This document shows positions 11,430-24,300 of a DNA stretch of 64,000 nt, piece after piece. The notes beneath the pieces are model-generated. The model searched no databases. It was not told the DNA's origin and saw only the letters and a list, made by a program, of their open reading frames with translations. The position numbers were made by a program, and so were the translations under genes. The stretch comes from Arctopsyche grandis. Its lineage: Eukaryota > Arthropoda > Insecta > Trichoptera > Hydropsychidae. Location of the stretch: assembly GCF_051622035.1 (NCBI RefSeq), contig NC_135366.1:935001-999000 (forward strand), read 5' to 3'. Numbering within the stretch: position 1 is the first letter of the stretch; each line of letters starts with the position of its first letter.

Positions 11430-12420
11430 TAGCTACTGATCTAGTGATCATTTTCTATTTTACAATTTTAATTTAATTTTGTTAGTAATCATAGTTTATA
11501 TTATTCTAATGTTAATGTACATAAAAGGAAAAAGAGCTCAAACATATATTTACAATTCTTGTAAATATGAAATTATGTATGAACACTGGTTTTCGAAATA
11601 AAAAATGCCACTTTTGAAGAATAAGATCTTTGATCAATATGTTTTACCAGTGATGATGTATGGATGTGAAACGGTGATGTTGTAAGTCCAGAATGCTACA
11701 TACAGCTCGACAGAGTATGGAACCCTCTAAGTTCGGCATTACAAGAAGAGACAGAAAACGGAATATGTGGGTGAGAAGCATGAAAAGGGTACTAAGCCCG
11801 ATTTAAAGGTCAAGGAATGTGACCGTTAAAGCCCTCAACATGAGGCCACCACCCCCCCAACGAATACAGTCTAAGAGACCCTTTCGTCGGAGAACGAGAC
11901 GGTTGTTCATGAATATCGCATAAGAACAACCGCACATCACTGTTCTATTAAAAAAAACCACACTGTACACAACCAAGTACAAAATAAACAACAACGCTTG
12001 AACACATAAAGCGCGCATGCGTTAGGAAACAATACCTGAAATGTGCCGTGCGAATGCACGCACACTTCAAGTAAACATACATGCATGCATGTTTATACGT
12101 GCAATGAAAAGGGTAGTTGATATTGTAGAGCGAATGAAGAAATTGAAATGGCATTGGGCGATTCATGTAGATAGAAGAATGGTAGACGAAAGATTGGTAC
12201 CCAAGATAATGTAGAAGAAGGAAGTCGGTGAATGAAATAAAAAAAAAATAGATAAATTTATAATCGAACAAAATTTGAAATATAATTTCACTGTGACATA
12301 TGTATATACTATGTCGTGTCGTGTCACACCACTATGCACCCCGATGGTGTATTTCATTAATGAACATTTTGGCCTTGACGTTTTTTTTTATATAATATTT
12401 GTTTTTATTTTTCATTTCAG
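11430..12420. other. Presumed end of CDK12 5' UTR intron, degenerate repeats
   Basis: 11600-11790 and 12100-12240 contain degraded LINE-like coding scraps (for example a frame reading VMMYGCET-like at about 11650, typical of RT C-termini). Tandem ATGC/CATG repeats lie near 12080. A polypyrimidine-rich acceptor TTTCATTTCAG ends at 12420. No intact gene was seen. Confidence 0.45.
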
Positions 12421-12451
12421 ACTTTAGCCGACTAGTGGAAACGATCGTGTG

Positions 12452-15326
12452 ATGGAACATTCTAGAGACAGGCGTCGTTCGAAACACCGAAGCAACAAGT
12501 ACAAAGATGCCAGAAAATCTCATAGAAAGCACAGATCGCGGGCCAACAGCGGCAGCGTCGACCGATCCGTCTCGTCGTTGGTCAAACCCCTCGTCGAATA
12601 CTCGGACGTGAGCTCGGAAGACCTGTCGGGACCGGAGGCCGGCGAGATCCAGAGCGAGGCCAGCGGACGGTCCGACTCCAACTCGTCCAGCTTCATCAAA
12701 CGGGAGTTGTACGCCGACCGACACGACCAGTATGTAAACAGCGTGTCGCAGAGGGACCACTACAGCTCGTCGCGGTCCAAGAAACACGACCGCAACTCGT
12801 CTCGGGTGCCGCTCTCCTCTCTAGACGATTACAACGACGACGAGATCAAAATACGCAAGCGGAAGGACAAGCGCAAACGGGACAAGAAGAAGCACAAGAA
12901 GAAATCCAAACACCGGTCCCGGACCGCTAGTTTGGACAGCGTTTCGCCCGACGATAATCTGATCTCTCCGGACCGCCTCCACGGCAACGATAGTCGCGTG
13001 GCTTCGAACTCCGAGCTCACCTACGACAAATTGCCAACGAGCGGTTGGAATAAATCGCACGCGCACAAAAACGGTTCATGTTCCCCGATATCCTCGTCTA
13101 CGCCTCCGCTGATCAAGCAGACCCTGCCGCCGAGGCGGCTGACCAACGCCAGCGATATCAGTCATAATAGTTACTCACCGCCGAAAACCCCACCGATTAG
13201 TCTGTCGCCTAGGTATAATTCTTTCCATTTAATAATGTTTCCGCATCGGAACGCCTCTTCTCACATTTGTGTATGTCTGCAGGAGAAGAATCACCCCTTC
13301 TTCGCCTCACACGCCTCTGCAGCCCCCGTCTAACTATGCAGTCGTACCCATCGACTCGGATCCGGATATCGTATACTCGGGTGTGAAGGAATCTAGTCGA
13401 AGTCCGAGGGAGTATTGGAGACAGCATCATTTGAGCCCGCCGCCCATGGTTGTAAATGGTGTGAAAATTTTGTCCAATTGTTTCGGTAGTCGTCTCCTCA
13501 GATGATCGGTTTTGTCATCTTTGTTTTTTGTTTTCAGATTCGCCTGTACACCATTCGAGTCCTCGTCGGAAGCATTCTGATCGTTCGCATAGAACCAGCG
13601 ATAAGGAGCATCGACGGCATCGTTCTCTGAGGGATAGGGACAGGGTTAGGCATTCTAGAAGGTATATGTTACTTTTGATGTGTATTGAAATTGATAATAT
13701 TGAGCAATTTTTTACCTGATTAGTTTTTTTTTGTATGTGATTTATAAATTAATTTTTATAAAGCAATTTACTTTGATAATAATAATATTTTCCTTTGTAT
13801 ATTTACATACATTTATCGCATTCTTAAAATGCAAAGGTGATGTTTCATAGATTGAAATAAGTCTAGGACTGAATATAAAAATTTGACACATATTGTCGTT
13901 AAAGTTTGAAAGATTCTAAAAATCATTACACAAAACTATATCTATAAGTAAAATATACGTGTACAAATAGTGCTTTTGAATTTATTATATTTTATTAACC
14001 TTTCCACCGCGTACGACTACAATACATGTCCTAGCGAACATGCCCTCAGCGCGCGAGACATGCATTGAGAGGTCTTGGAAGTTCCAACCTGTATAAGAGC
14101 CGTCTATTGTGTTAAAATTTTATAACTAGGTTGAAAATATTACTAAATGTATACTTTACCAAATTCAATAGATGGCAGTAGTCAAAAAAAATAAATATAG
14201 GTTGTAAAATTCAAAAAAATATTACAACCTATATTTGTAGTCGAAAACGCGATAACAAAATCCGCAAAAAAGCAGACGCGTACAGGGCATGTTCGCTAAA
14301 TTTGGTGACGCGGGCAAAGGGCTAATTAACCCTTTGGATGCTGACCAACGCCGATCGGCATTTTGCCAACAAGTCCATGAGCCTGAAATACGCCGATAGG
14401 CGTTGTATTTTGAGTATGTAAAAAATAAACAAGAATACTACCCGCTAAGCCTTTCCAGGTAGCATTGAAAAAAAAATGCATTGAACATGGGTCGTGTAAT
14501 CTGTATCAATGTTTATAAAGACTGGTTTACACTGGAATTTCTGAATTTATAACCATAGCAGAATTTCTCGATGGAAGGTTGTGAGCATTACATTTTAACA
14601 ACAATGAAAAAGATAGAACTAGTTTTGGAAAAATACATTCATCAATAGACTTATTTTTTGTATTTTATATTGTTGCAAGATATATTAGAGAGTCTAAACA
14701 CACCTTTACAAAACTCGAAATCCTCGGCCGTAGTTGTTTGGATTAGCTACAATTTTTATACCCGCTTTCTATTGGATTTCTTAATAATTCTAGTTGGAAA
14801 TTTTCAGCATGGCGGGCTTTCAACAGAAAAGACATTATAGAGAAATGTATTCAGGATTTTCACTCTTTTTTTTTATTGTTCTTTATGCAGATCGCACAGC
14901 AGTAGTCGCGGATCAAAGCGTCGCCGCTCGTCAGACAGACGATCTCGGTCCAGGCGACGTTCCTCGGTCAGCAGTCCTCCGCGTCACAAACCAAAGCATA
15001 GAAGTCCGTCAATCAATAGGTAAGACAGACAAAATCACAATTTGAATATATATGCACATACGTTAGAAACAAATATTAAAAGCAATCGTCGATTTGCAGG
15101 TCGTCGAGGAGCAGCGTCGCAGACTCCACGGCGCCGCTCTTGCAAAGACGGATAGACTTCAAGGAGAAAATAAACGACACTAGTCTGTTTGCCGAGCTCG
15201 TCAAAGACAAACACAAACGTGCCAAGGTGACCATGCGTTCGATTAGTTTTGCATTATTATTCGTGTTCATTTGATTTAAAAAGTATGCATGATTTCTATG
15301 TTAACAATTAACTTTTGATTTGCGGG

Positions 15327-15384
<58 letters not shown>

Positions 15385-18300
15385 TAAATATGCATATTTA
15401 TATTACAAATAAATATCTATTCGTACTTGAAGACAGTAAGTAATATGTTTGTTTTTTGGTACATGTGATAAGAGTGAGTTGATGTTGCGTTCTTCAGAAC
15501 GCAAAGATGACATGTCCGTGTCGGAGATGACTCATCGAACACAAACAAGATGATGGAATTCCATATTTGAAATGTTGCAGCGAACAGGGTTATAAGCGTC
15601 TGTGTATTTATGTTATGTGTTATTTAATTTTAATAACGCTTGCAACGTTTGTTCTATCCAACATTTCATCTGAATGTGACAATTGCTTCATTTTAAATGT
15701 AAATTACTTGAAATTTGCTAAATCACTCTTAAGATGAGTCGTGTGATTTGAATCATGTGATCATATAAGACCGATTCGATTATTTTATGTTTGTGTTTGG
15801 TGTCAATCCTTGACACTCTTGAATATATGAATATTGAACTATGGAAAAATAGTGACTTTTCAATTTCATTAGTATCACAAAATATTTTTGGATGTCTAGA
15901 TGTTGTAGATGTAGACTTAAACACGAAAAAGCGCGCTTGGCGATTAAGTGTTTAAATATCATTTCATATATAAGAAAAAAAATCAGGTGCTACTTTAGTA
16001 TGCGGTCTACCTTAGCATGCGATCTACCTTTGAATCGCAGTCGATTATTTTTTTTATTTGTATCTTAGCAACGACCTGTTCATTATAATTTTTGTTTTTT
16101 CCTGCCGCCCCATAATGTTGTCGAAGCATTTCTATCAAGATATCGTCAGCAGCGAAGATAATACCGACCCTAACAACCTAATCTTAACCTTTCCACCGCG
16201 TACGACTGCTATACATGCTATACATACATCCTAGCGAACATGCCCTCAGAACTTGGAAGTTCCAACCTGTATAAGAGCCGTCTATTGTGTTAATGGAATC
16301 AGACTGCAGTAGTACGTGTCGATGATCAATTCACTGATGAGATTCCTATAGAACGGGGCGTCAGGCAAGGATGCATCCTATCACCTACTCTTTTTAACAC
16401 CTACACCGAATCTATCTTCCACGATGCTCTCCAAGAGGCGGAGGGCATCAAGGTGGGCGGCGAGACGATCACCAATATAAGATATGCTGATGACACGGCA
16501 CTAGTCGCTGAAAATTTAGCAGACCTGCAAAGATCTCTAGACCGTGTACATCAAGAAAGCAATCGAAGAGGTCTGCGCATAAATCTAAAGAAGACAAAAT
16601 TTATGATAGTAGATAGAATGCAAACAGACACCGGGAATCTAACCTTGGATGGAGAGGTGATAGAAAGAGTAAAAAGATTCAAATACCTGGGTACCTGGCT
16701 GAATGAAGAGAAGGACCCAGATGAAGATCTAAGAATCCGCATCGAGATGGCTAGAACAGCATTTGTAATAAAAATGAAGGCAGCGCTTACAAACAAGCAT
16801 CTCAATCTTCATACGCGGTTGAGATTCGCGAAGAGCTACGTCTGGACAGTATTACTACACGGATGTGAGACGTGGACTCTGAAAACCAAGATGATCAGCC
16901 GCATTGAAGCTTTTGAGATGTGGGTCTATACGCGTATGCTGAAGATTCCGTGGACCAAAAAGATATCAAACGAAGCTGTCCTCGGCATGATGGGGAGAGG
17001 CAGGGAACTTGTTTCTGTCATCAAGCGGAGAAAGATGGAGTACCTCGGACACATGATACGGGGTCCAAAATACGAATTTCTCCGTTTGATAACCATGGGG
17101 AAAACAGAAGGAAAAAAATGGATTGGCAGGAAAAAGTTATCTTGGCTTCGAAACATGCGCATGTGGACCGATATGAGCGCCGAAGAGCTGTTCCGAGCCG
17201 CTGAAGACCGATGCGGATATATTCAAATAATCGACGAGGTGGTCGCCAACGTCCGGATGCAGACAAGGCATTAACAAGAAGAAGAAGATTGTGTTAAAAT
17301 TTTATAACTTGGTTGAAAATATTACTAAATGTATACTTTACCAAATTCAATAGATGGCAGTAGTTAAAAAAAATTCAATATAGGCTAAAATAATTTATAA
17401 AATATTACAACCTATATTTATAGTCGAAAACGCGATAGCAAAATCCGCAAAAAAGCAGCCGCGTACAGGGCATGTTCGCTAAATTTGGTGACGCGGGCAA
17501 AGGGTTAAATGAATAGGGCCAACCCTAACTTAACCTAACCTAACCTGACCCTTCAATAAATAGGTGTTGGCTGCTAAGATATCTTTTTAATTTTAATTTT
17601 ATTTCATCAGTATTTTCACAAAAAAAAGCTGCCAACACATTTATTTGAGGGTCAGGTTAGGTTAGGTTGAGTTAGGGTTGGCCCTATTCATTTAACATTA
17701 GGTTGTTAGGCTCGGTATAATTCAGTCTCACAGTCACACGCGAGAACTGAGACCGCATATTAAAGTAAAAACGTGAAGGTCGATCGCATACTAAAGTAGA
17801 TATGTGAAGGTAGACTGCATACTAAAGTGGCACCAAAATTCAAGCATATAAGTTCACTGTAAATATGACATTTATTATGTGTTATGTGTTAAGTGTGGAT
17901 CCCCGATCAGGAAAGGCCGATTTAAATAGTAAAATATCGGTATACCGTCGCACGGACATGTCACCTTTGGGTTCCAAGGTTGCGATATATGTATGTGTAT
18001 ATACAATTTTAAAGGTGTTTATTTTAAACAGAAACTGCAGGAAATCCTCGACAAAAAGGAGGAGCAGGACGGCAACGTTCAGGGTGTTACCACGCTGTCG
18101 ACCGAGGACACGTCCGAAAGCAATTCGATGCCAGGTGCGTCTTCGGCGTCGAACGCCAACGGCGATTACCATCTGACGGTACAGAATTTCGACCTCGTCG
18201 ACATACCGATGCCGAACGCCTCGAACACGCAACCGTTGCGACCGCCGCCCGACTTCGACTCCGTCAGGGTCGGCATCGATCAGACCGACTTTGTCATTAA

Positions 18301-21300
18301 GGATAATAGTAGTAACGGAATAGTCGAGAACGTCAAGGATGTGAACGCGTCGTTCGCTCACGTCGGCGGGACCCCTTTGCCGCCAATCGTCAAGGTACTA
18401 TCATTGTCTACACATCATATGTATATGTATGCTTAATATTTGCTCGTTGCACGTCTATGTTATTTATTATTGTCAATATTTTTTATTGTTTTGTATGTGC
18501 TTACAATTTCCACGGAATATATTGTCGCTTTATTATTAATGTACTAATTGTATACGATTTATATTGATATCGGATGAATACAAATTTAGATTGACTGGTT
18601 TTAGTTTGTTAACAACACGTGTAATTTGCTTATTGTATCGAGGCTGTCAGTTTATAACTAAACACCGACCTCGCAATCAGCTCTTGGTTCGAGTCTGATT
18701 TATCATATGTTTTCGTCTCATAGTATGTATTGGTGACACGACAACTCGTTCACAGATTTTCCGTAAACCGAGGATGCGCTCCAGGCATTACGTATACGGT
18801 CATCTCTTTCTCACCCCCGTCTGTTCACCAAGATCTCGTTTACTATGCCATTACGTATGCGGCCATCTCTTTCACAAACCGTCTGTTCACCGATAACAGA
18901 CGGTCTGTGAAAGAGATGGCTGCATACGTAATGGCATAGTAAACGAGATCTTGGTGAACAGACGGGGTGAGAAAGAGATGACCGTATATGTAATGCCTGG
19001 AGCGCATCCTCGGTTTACGGAAAATCTGTGAACGAGTTGTCAGGTAACCGTATGTATTATGTACGTGTCGGCCTCTATTGTATTCGAGTATGTGCATATG
19101 TAGTGATTTTTATCTCACGATGGCCTATTTTATTCATGTTTCAAATTCCTATTTGTCGGAACATCTTGGCTGACCAATACGAATTGGGCTTCTTTCTCTC
19201 CCGTTGCCAATAACTGTGAAATAAAAACCACTTAATCGCCACGCGTTTGTAGACACCGATTCGATCAGTTTATTATCATTGTTTTTTTTTATTACATTTT
19301 ATACCAGGAAGTCCTTACAGGTAAACCCCAATGCGCCTTCCTGGCCAATTACAAACGATACAGCATTTTTATTATACAAGTCGCTGAATTACGAGGCACT
19401 GAAAACTCGCAAATTAACGAGACATCTATGAATTGTACATTAATCATACTCAAATCGTGGTGATATAGTAGGTAGTAAGTTTTTAATTGGGAATCGTTTC
19501 AACAACAATGAAATCAGATAAAATTGGCAAACTCTGATAGGAAACGATCGACCTGGAGTCACAAATATCCAGGTCTGACCAGCAGCACTACAGATATACT
19601 CATAAAAATTCTTTTCAATCGAGGTCAGCTCATGGGGTCGAACCCGGCGCCTCTTGGTGTTAGGCAGAAGCTTAATGACCGAGCTATGCTGCTGGCTAAT
19701 ATATGTGTTTAGTGCTATTGGTATTTTTATTCAAAATAATAATTCATATATCTTTATATTATATACAAAACTAAAAAAGAGGTTTGTTTTTGAAAAACTT
19801 TTTTTTTTACAATTTCGCCATAGCTATTTAATAACTTAATATGCCAACAACCCATGCGATGATATTTCATCGGGTACAACACTAGTATAATTTAATAATA
19901 ATAAAGAAATTATTTTACGTTCTTATCATAAGGTTATAAAGGATCGATAATAGAAACATATATTTTTCAATTATTGTGAATAAGAATGTTGAGTATGTTG
20001 AGCATACTCAACTTTTAGACATAATTTTCAAAATAAAGATTATCTTCAATTGACTTGACAATTATTAGGAAAATACAGGTCTCACTATTGATCACTAATA
20101 CAGTTTTGATGGATGCGGTGCATCCGCTCAAAAATCGTCAGACAAATTGAACGACAGATTAACGGACGGCTGCTTTAAATGCAATTCTCGTCTTCTCGAA
20201 TGATAGATTGCACACCAGATGACGGGTAACCTTTCGATGTGCACAGATGCAATTATTAACATTGAGTTGGATCTTTCAGGTGAGGTTTTAACAAGGGAGG
20301 ATTCGATAAGTTCCGAATCGTGATCAATAGTGAGACCTGTATTTTCCTAATAATTGTCAAGTCAAGTTTTTCCTGCCGCCCCATAATGTTGTTGAAGCAT
20401 TTCTATCAAGATATCGTCAGCAGCGAAGATAATACCGACCCTAACAACCTAATCTTAACCTTTCCACCGCGTACGACTACTATACATGTCCTAGCGAACA
20501 TGCCCTCAGCGCGCGAGACACGCATAGATGTCTTGGAAGTTCCAACCTGTATATGAGCCGTCTATTGTGTTAAAATTTTATAACTTGGTTGAAAATATTA
20601 CTAAATGTATACTTTACCAAATTCAATAGATGGCAGTAGTCAAAAAAAATTCAATATAGGCTAAAATAATTTATAAAATATTACAACCTATATTTATAGT
20701 CGAAAACGTGAGAGCAAAATCCGCAAAAAAGCAGCCGCGTGCAGGGCATGTTCGCTAAATTTGGTGACGCGGGCAAAGGGTTAAATGAATAGGGCCAACC
20801 CTAACTTAACCTAACCTGACCTGACCCTTCAATAAATAGGTGTTGGCTGCTAAGATATCTTTTTTATTTTAATTTTATTTCATCAGTATTTTCAAAAAAA
20901 AAAGTTGCCAACACCTATTTATTTAAGGGTCAGGTTAGGTTAGGTTAAGTTAGGGTTGGCCCGAGAAAACGAGAATTACGTTTAAAGCTGCCGTTCTGTT
21001 AATCTGGCAATTTTAGAGCGGATGATGCACCAAACCCGTTTTAATGATGTACACGTAGAGTATACCATCGTAAGATATAAAAACGCAGCATTTAAGATTT
21101 AGTTTAGAAATACACACGTGTAAATATGGAGTGTTTAAATTGTCTTATTGGTTGGTCACTCATTTCATTTGTGTTTTGTGTTTGTTGTTTAGGTGGATGG
21201 AAGCGTCGTAGAGGGCGTGTATAGAAGTCGGACCAGCACTGCCACGTCTGCTGGCTCCCGACCTCGCGGGCTGACTGGCCTGCCGATGCCGCCCAACGTG

Positions 21301-24300
21301 TCGGCCGCCGATTTGCTGCAGAGTCCGATAAGCGGATCTCCCTCGCCGCCCGCGCCGACGAAACCGGCTCGAAAGTCTGGCATCATGAATTTGCCGATGC
21401 CGCCTGGTACATATAATACACAATTTTTGTCAAATGTTATATATATATATATATATATACGTGTGTATATTCTCTGATCGTTTCGACTCACTTTAGTGAT
21501 TCCGGGTTCGGAAGACTTGAGCGGCGACGAGGATCTCATCTGCACGCCTCCACACAACCACGACATCAGCAAGGCCTCATCGTCCATGTCGACTGCCGCT
21601 GCTGCTGCTGTCGCTGCCGCTGCCTCCGCCGCCTCCACCTCCGCCTCCACCTCCGCCACGCTCCGAATGAAGAGGAGGCCGAGAATTCTGCGCAGGCGGA
21701 GTTCGAGGTCCACCATCAACACGCTCGGAAAAGATTGGGGCGAGAGGTGTGTCGATGTGTTTGAGGTTTGTAGTTTTTTCTTTTATGTTGTACCTGCTTG
21801 CTCGCACAGTTCTTTTTCGAATGGCTCCTATTCCAAGAGCTATTCGACTTCTCAATGAAATCGTTGCTGCTGTCCCTGAATGTGATATTTTACACCTTGG
21901 GGAGCGTAGATTATCAGATATTATCTTAACATATTTATCTGGTAACCTGCGCTCATCATTACTTTCTTAATTTGAATGTGATGAATGAGTGGAATTTTAA
22001 TCTACTCTCTTCCATTTGGGCCTCGCTGTGATTTTATTTTTTATTCATATTTTGTTTTATTTTATTTTACTTTTTCTTTCTCCTTTGTACATTTTTATAT
22101 ACTATTTTAATTTTGTTCAGTGTAAACAAAGAATGGGATTTATGGATTTTATTTTTAATTTTTACACTTTTGTTATTTTTTTTTCTCTCTGAATGATGTA
22201 TTATTTTCCTTTTGTTACATTTTTTATTATTTTATTTTACCATGTTTTCTGCTTTTGCTTTTCCTTTATTTACAGTTTACTTGTTTTTATATCATGTTTT
22301 TATATCTTTTTCAAATGTAGGCCATTGTGGCGCATTAGGTTCTTCCTGTAATGCCACAATGGTCCAAAAACTATTAAATAAATAAATAAATAAATTATAC
22401 AATGCAGAGAAATCGCATCACTTTCAATTGTTCGATTTTTTTTAAATACATGAAGCTATACATAAGTTTTTTTGGTTTTATTATTTGATTTCAACTATTT
22501 AACATGTTTTACGATTAAAAAAGATTATTTATATTTTTAAATTAAGGCGAGATACGAATTTTAAAAAAACATGCAAAATAGGGCATTTTTCTTATATGTG
22601 TGTTTCAAATGTCTCTAGCTAAAATAATATTACAGTATATATTTTTCTATGAATTAAAATACATAGGCAATGGACATATGACAACAATAAATAGTAATAT
22701 AATAATTACTAGACAATCGTCTTACTTCTATGATGGGATGGTACCTGCCGGCTGGGACAATACGACTTTTTTTAGTATGACGTCCGAAATTTCTGCAAAC
22801 CATACATTTTCAACAGTTTTTTTATCTCATAATTTGCCCCAGGGTGTTGTTTTTATTCCCTTTGCTTTATAATAGCCTGTACATATTCGATAGGTTGTAA
22901 GTCGGGACTATTGTCTGGTAATTTTAGTGACCCTAAACCCATTTTAACGGCAGTTATATGGAAAAAGATGGTTTTACTGCGAAAAATTCCGCAAAATTTG
23001 GACTTAAGATGATTGGGAGAATGTAATCTTTACTGACGAAAGCAAGTTTAATCTTGGCGATTCCGACAGAATAAATTGGATGAGGAGAAAGCCGAACGAA
23101 CATTTCAGTTGTCAGTGTGTTTCTAGAATAGTTGAAAACCGGGCGGCCAAATGATTTGGGGATGTTTTTCGTATTACGGCATGGGGGTGCTACGTTTTTT
23201 CAATGGCACAGTGAAGACTATATAGACTATGAAAAAAATTTGAGAATTTTTTTCCGCCTTTTATTGAACAACATCTTTCAAAGTCAACCGACTTCAAAAT
23301 TTCAGGCCGATTTTGCAAATTATCATCGGGCACAAATGATATTTATTGTATTTAAAATAAGTGATTGATATCATCAAACAAATTTAATAGCATTTTATTA
23401 AGTTTGGACGGCTATTTTTTTTACAAATATAAAAATACAAAGAGAAAGTAGATATTCATCACAAAATGAGCAGACAATAGCCCCGACTTACAACCTATCG
23501 AATATTTAGGGCTATTATAAAGCAAAGGGAATAAAAACAACACCCCGGGGCAAATTATGAGTTAAAAAAACTGTTGAAAATGTATGGTTTGAAGAAATTT
23601 CTGACGACATACTAAAAAAAGTCGTATTGTCCCAGCCGGCAGGTACCATCCCATCATAGAAGTAAGACGATTGTCTAGTAATTATTATATTACTGTTGTC
23701 ATATGTCCATTGCCTATGTATTTTAATTCATAGAAAAATATATACTGTAATATTATTTTAGCTAGAGACATTTGAAACACACATATAAGAAAAATGCCCT
23801 ATTTTGCATGTTTTTTTTAATTTCGTATCTCGCCTTAATTTAAAAATATAAATAATCTTTTTTAATCGTAAAACATGTTAAATAGTTGAAATCAAATAAT
23901 AAAACCAAAAAAACTTGTGTATAGCCTCGTGTAATTAAAAAAAAATCGAAAACATCGAACAATTGAAAGTGATGCGATTTCTCTGCATCTTACTGTATGT
24001 ACGTAAGTAACGGTGATTTTGTTATTGTTGTTATAATACTGATTTTTATCGTAGGTGATTGCTCAAATCGGTGAAGGTACTTACGGACAAGTGTACAAAG
24101 CACGCGACAGACGAATTGGGCAACTGGTGGCTCTCAAGAAAGTGCGCCTGGAGAATGAAAAAGAAGGCTTTCCTATTACGGCCGTTAGAGAAATTAAAAT
24201 TTTAAGACAGCTGAATCATAAGAATATTGTTAATCTTAGAGAAATTGTTACCGATAAGCAGGACGCGTTAGATTTTAGAAAGGTATTGTATTCAGTTCTA

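Larger units (their letters stand above)
15986..17834. mobile_element. Long-TIR element, family A, with two nested insertions
   Basis: The ends are inverted: GGTGCTACTTTAGTATGCGG at 15986 and CTGCATACTAAAGTGGCACC ending 17834, followed inward by GTCTACCTT repeats. Inside, TTAACCTAACC-like arrays appear in both orientations and pair (about 17520-17560 and 17648-17690). A family B MITE (16188-17504) is inserted in it, and a LINE (16294-17287) is inserted in that MITE. All lie in CDK12 intron 5. No transposase was seen for family A, so its superfamily is unknown. Confidence 0.75.

Noticed and set aside
12332-12787. 151-codon minus-strand frame
   Set aside because: Antisense to CDK12 coding exon 1; high GC third positions of the sense gene keep the reverse frame open.
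17520-17690. TTAGG-like arrays as interstitial telomere
   Set aside because: Imperfect, only a few units, inverted inside a repeated TIR element; not a telomeric tract.
17882-18361. 159-codon minus-strand frame
   Set aside because: Antisense shadow of CDK12 exon 6.
18730-19097. Similar proteins on both strands (69 and 84 codons)
   Set aside because: Product of a palindromic MITE; the frames mirror each other.
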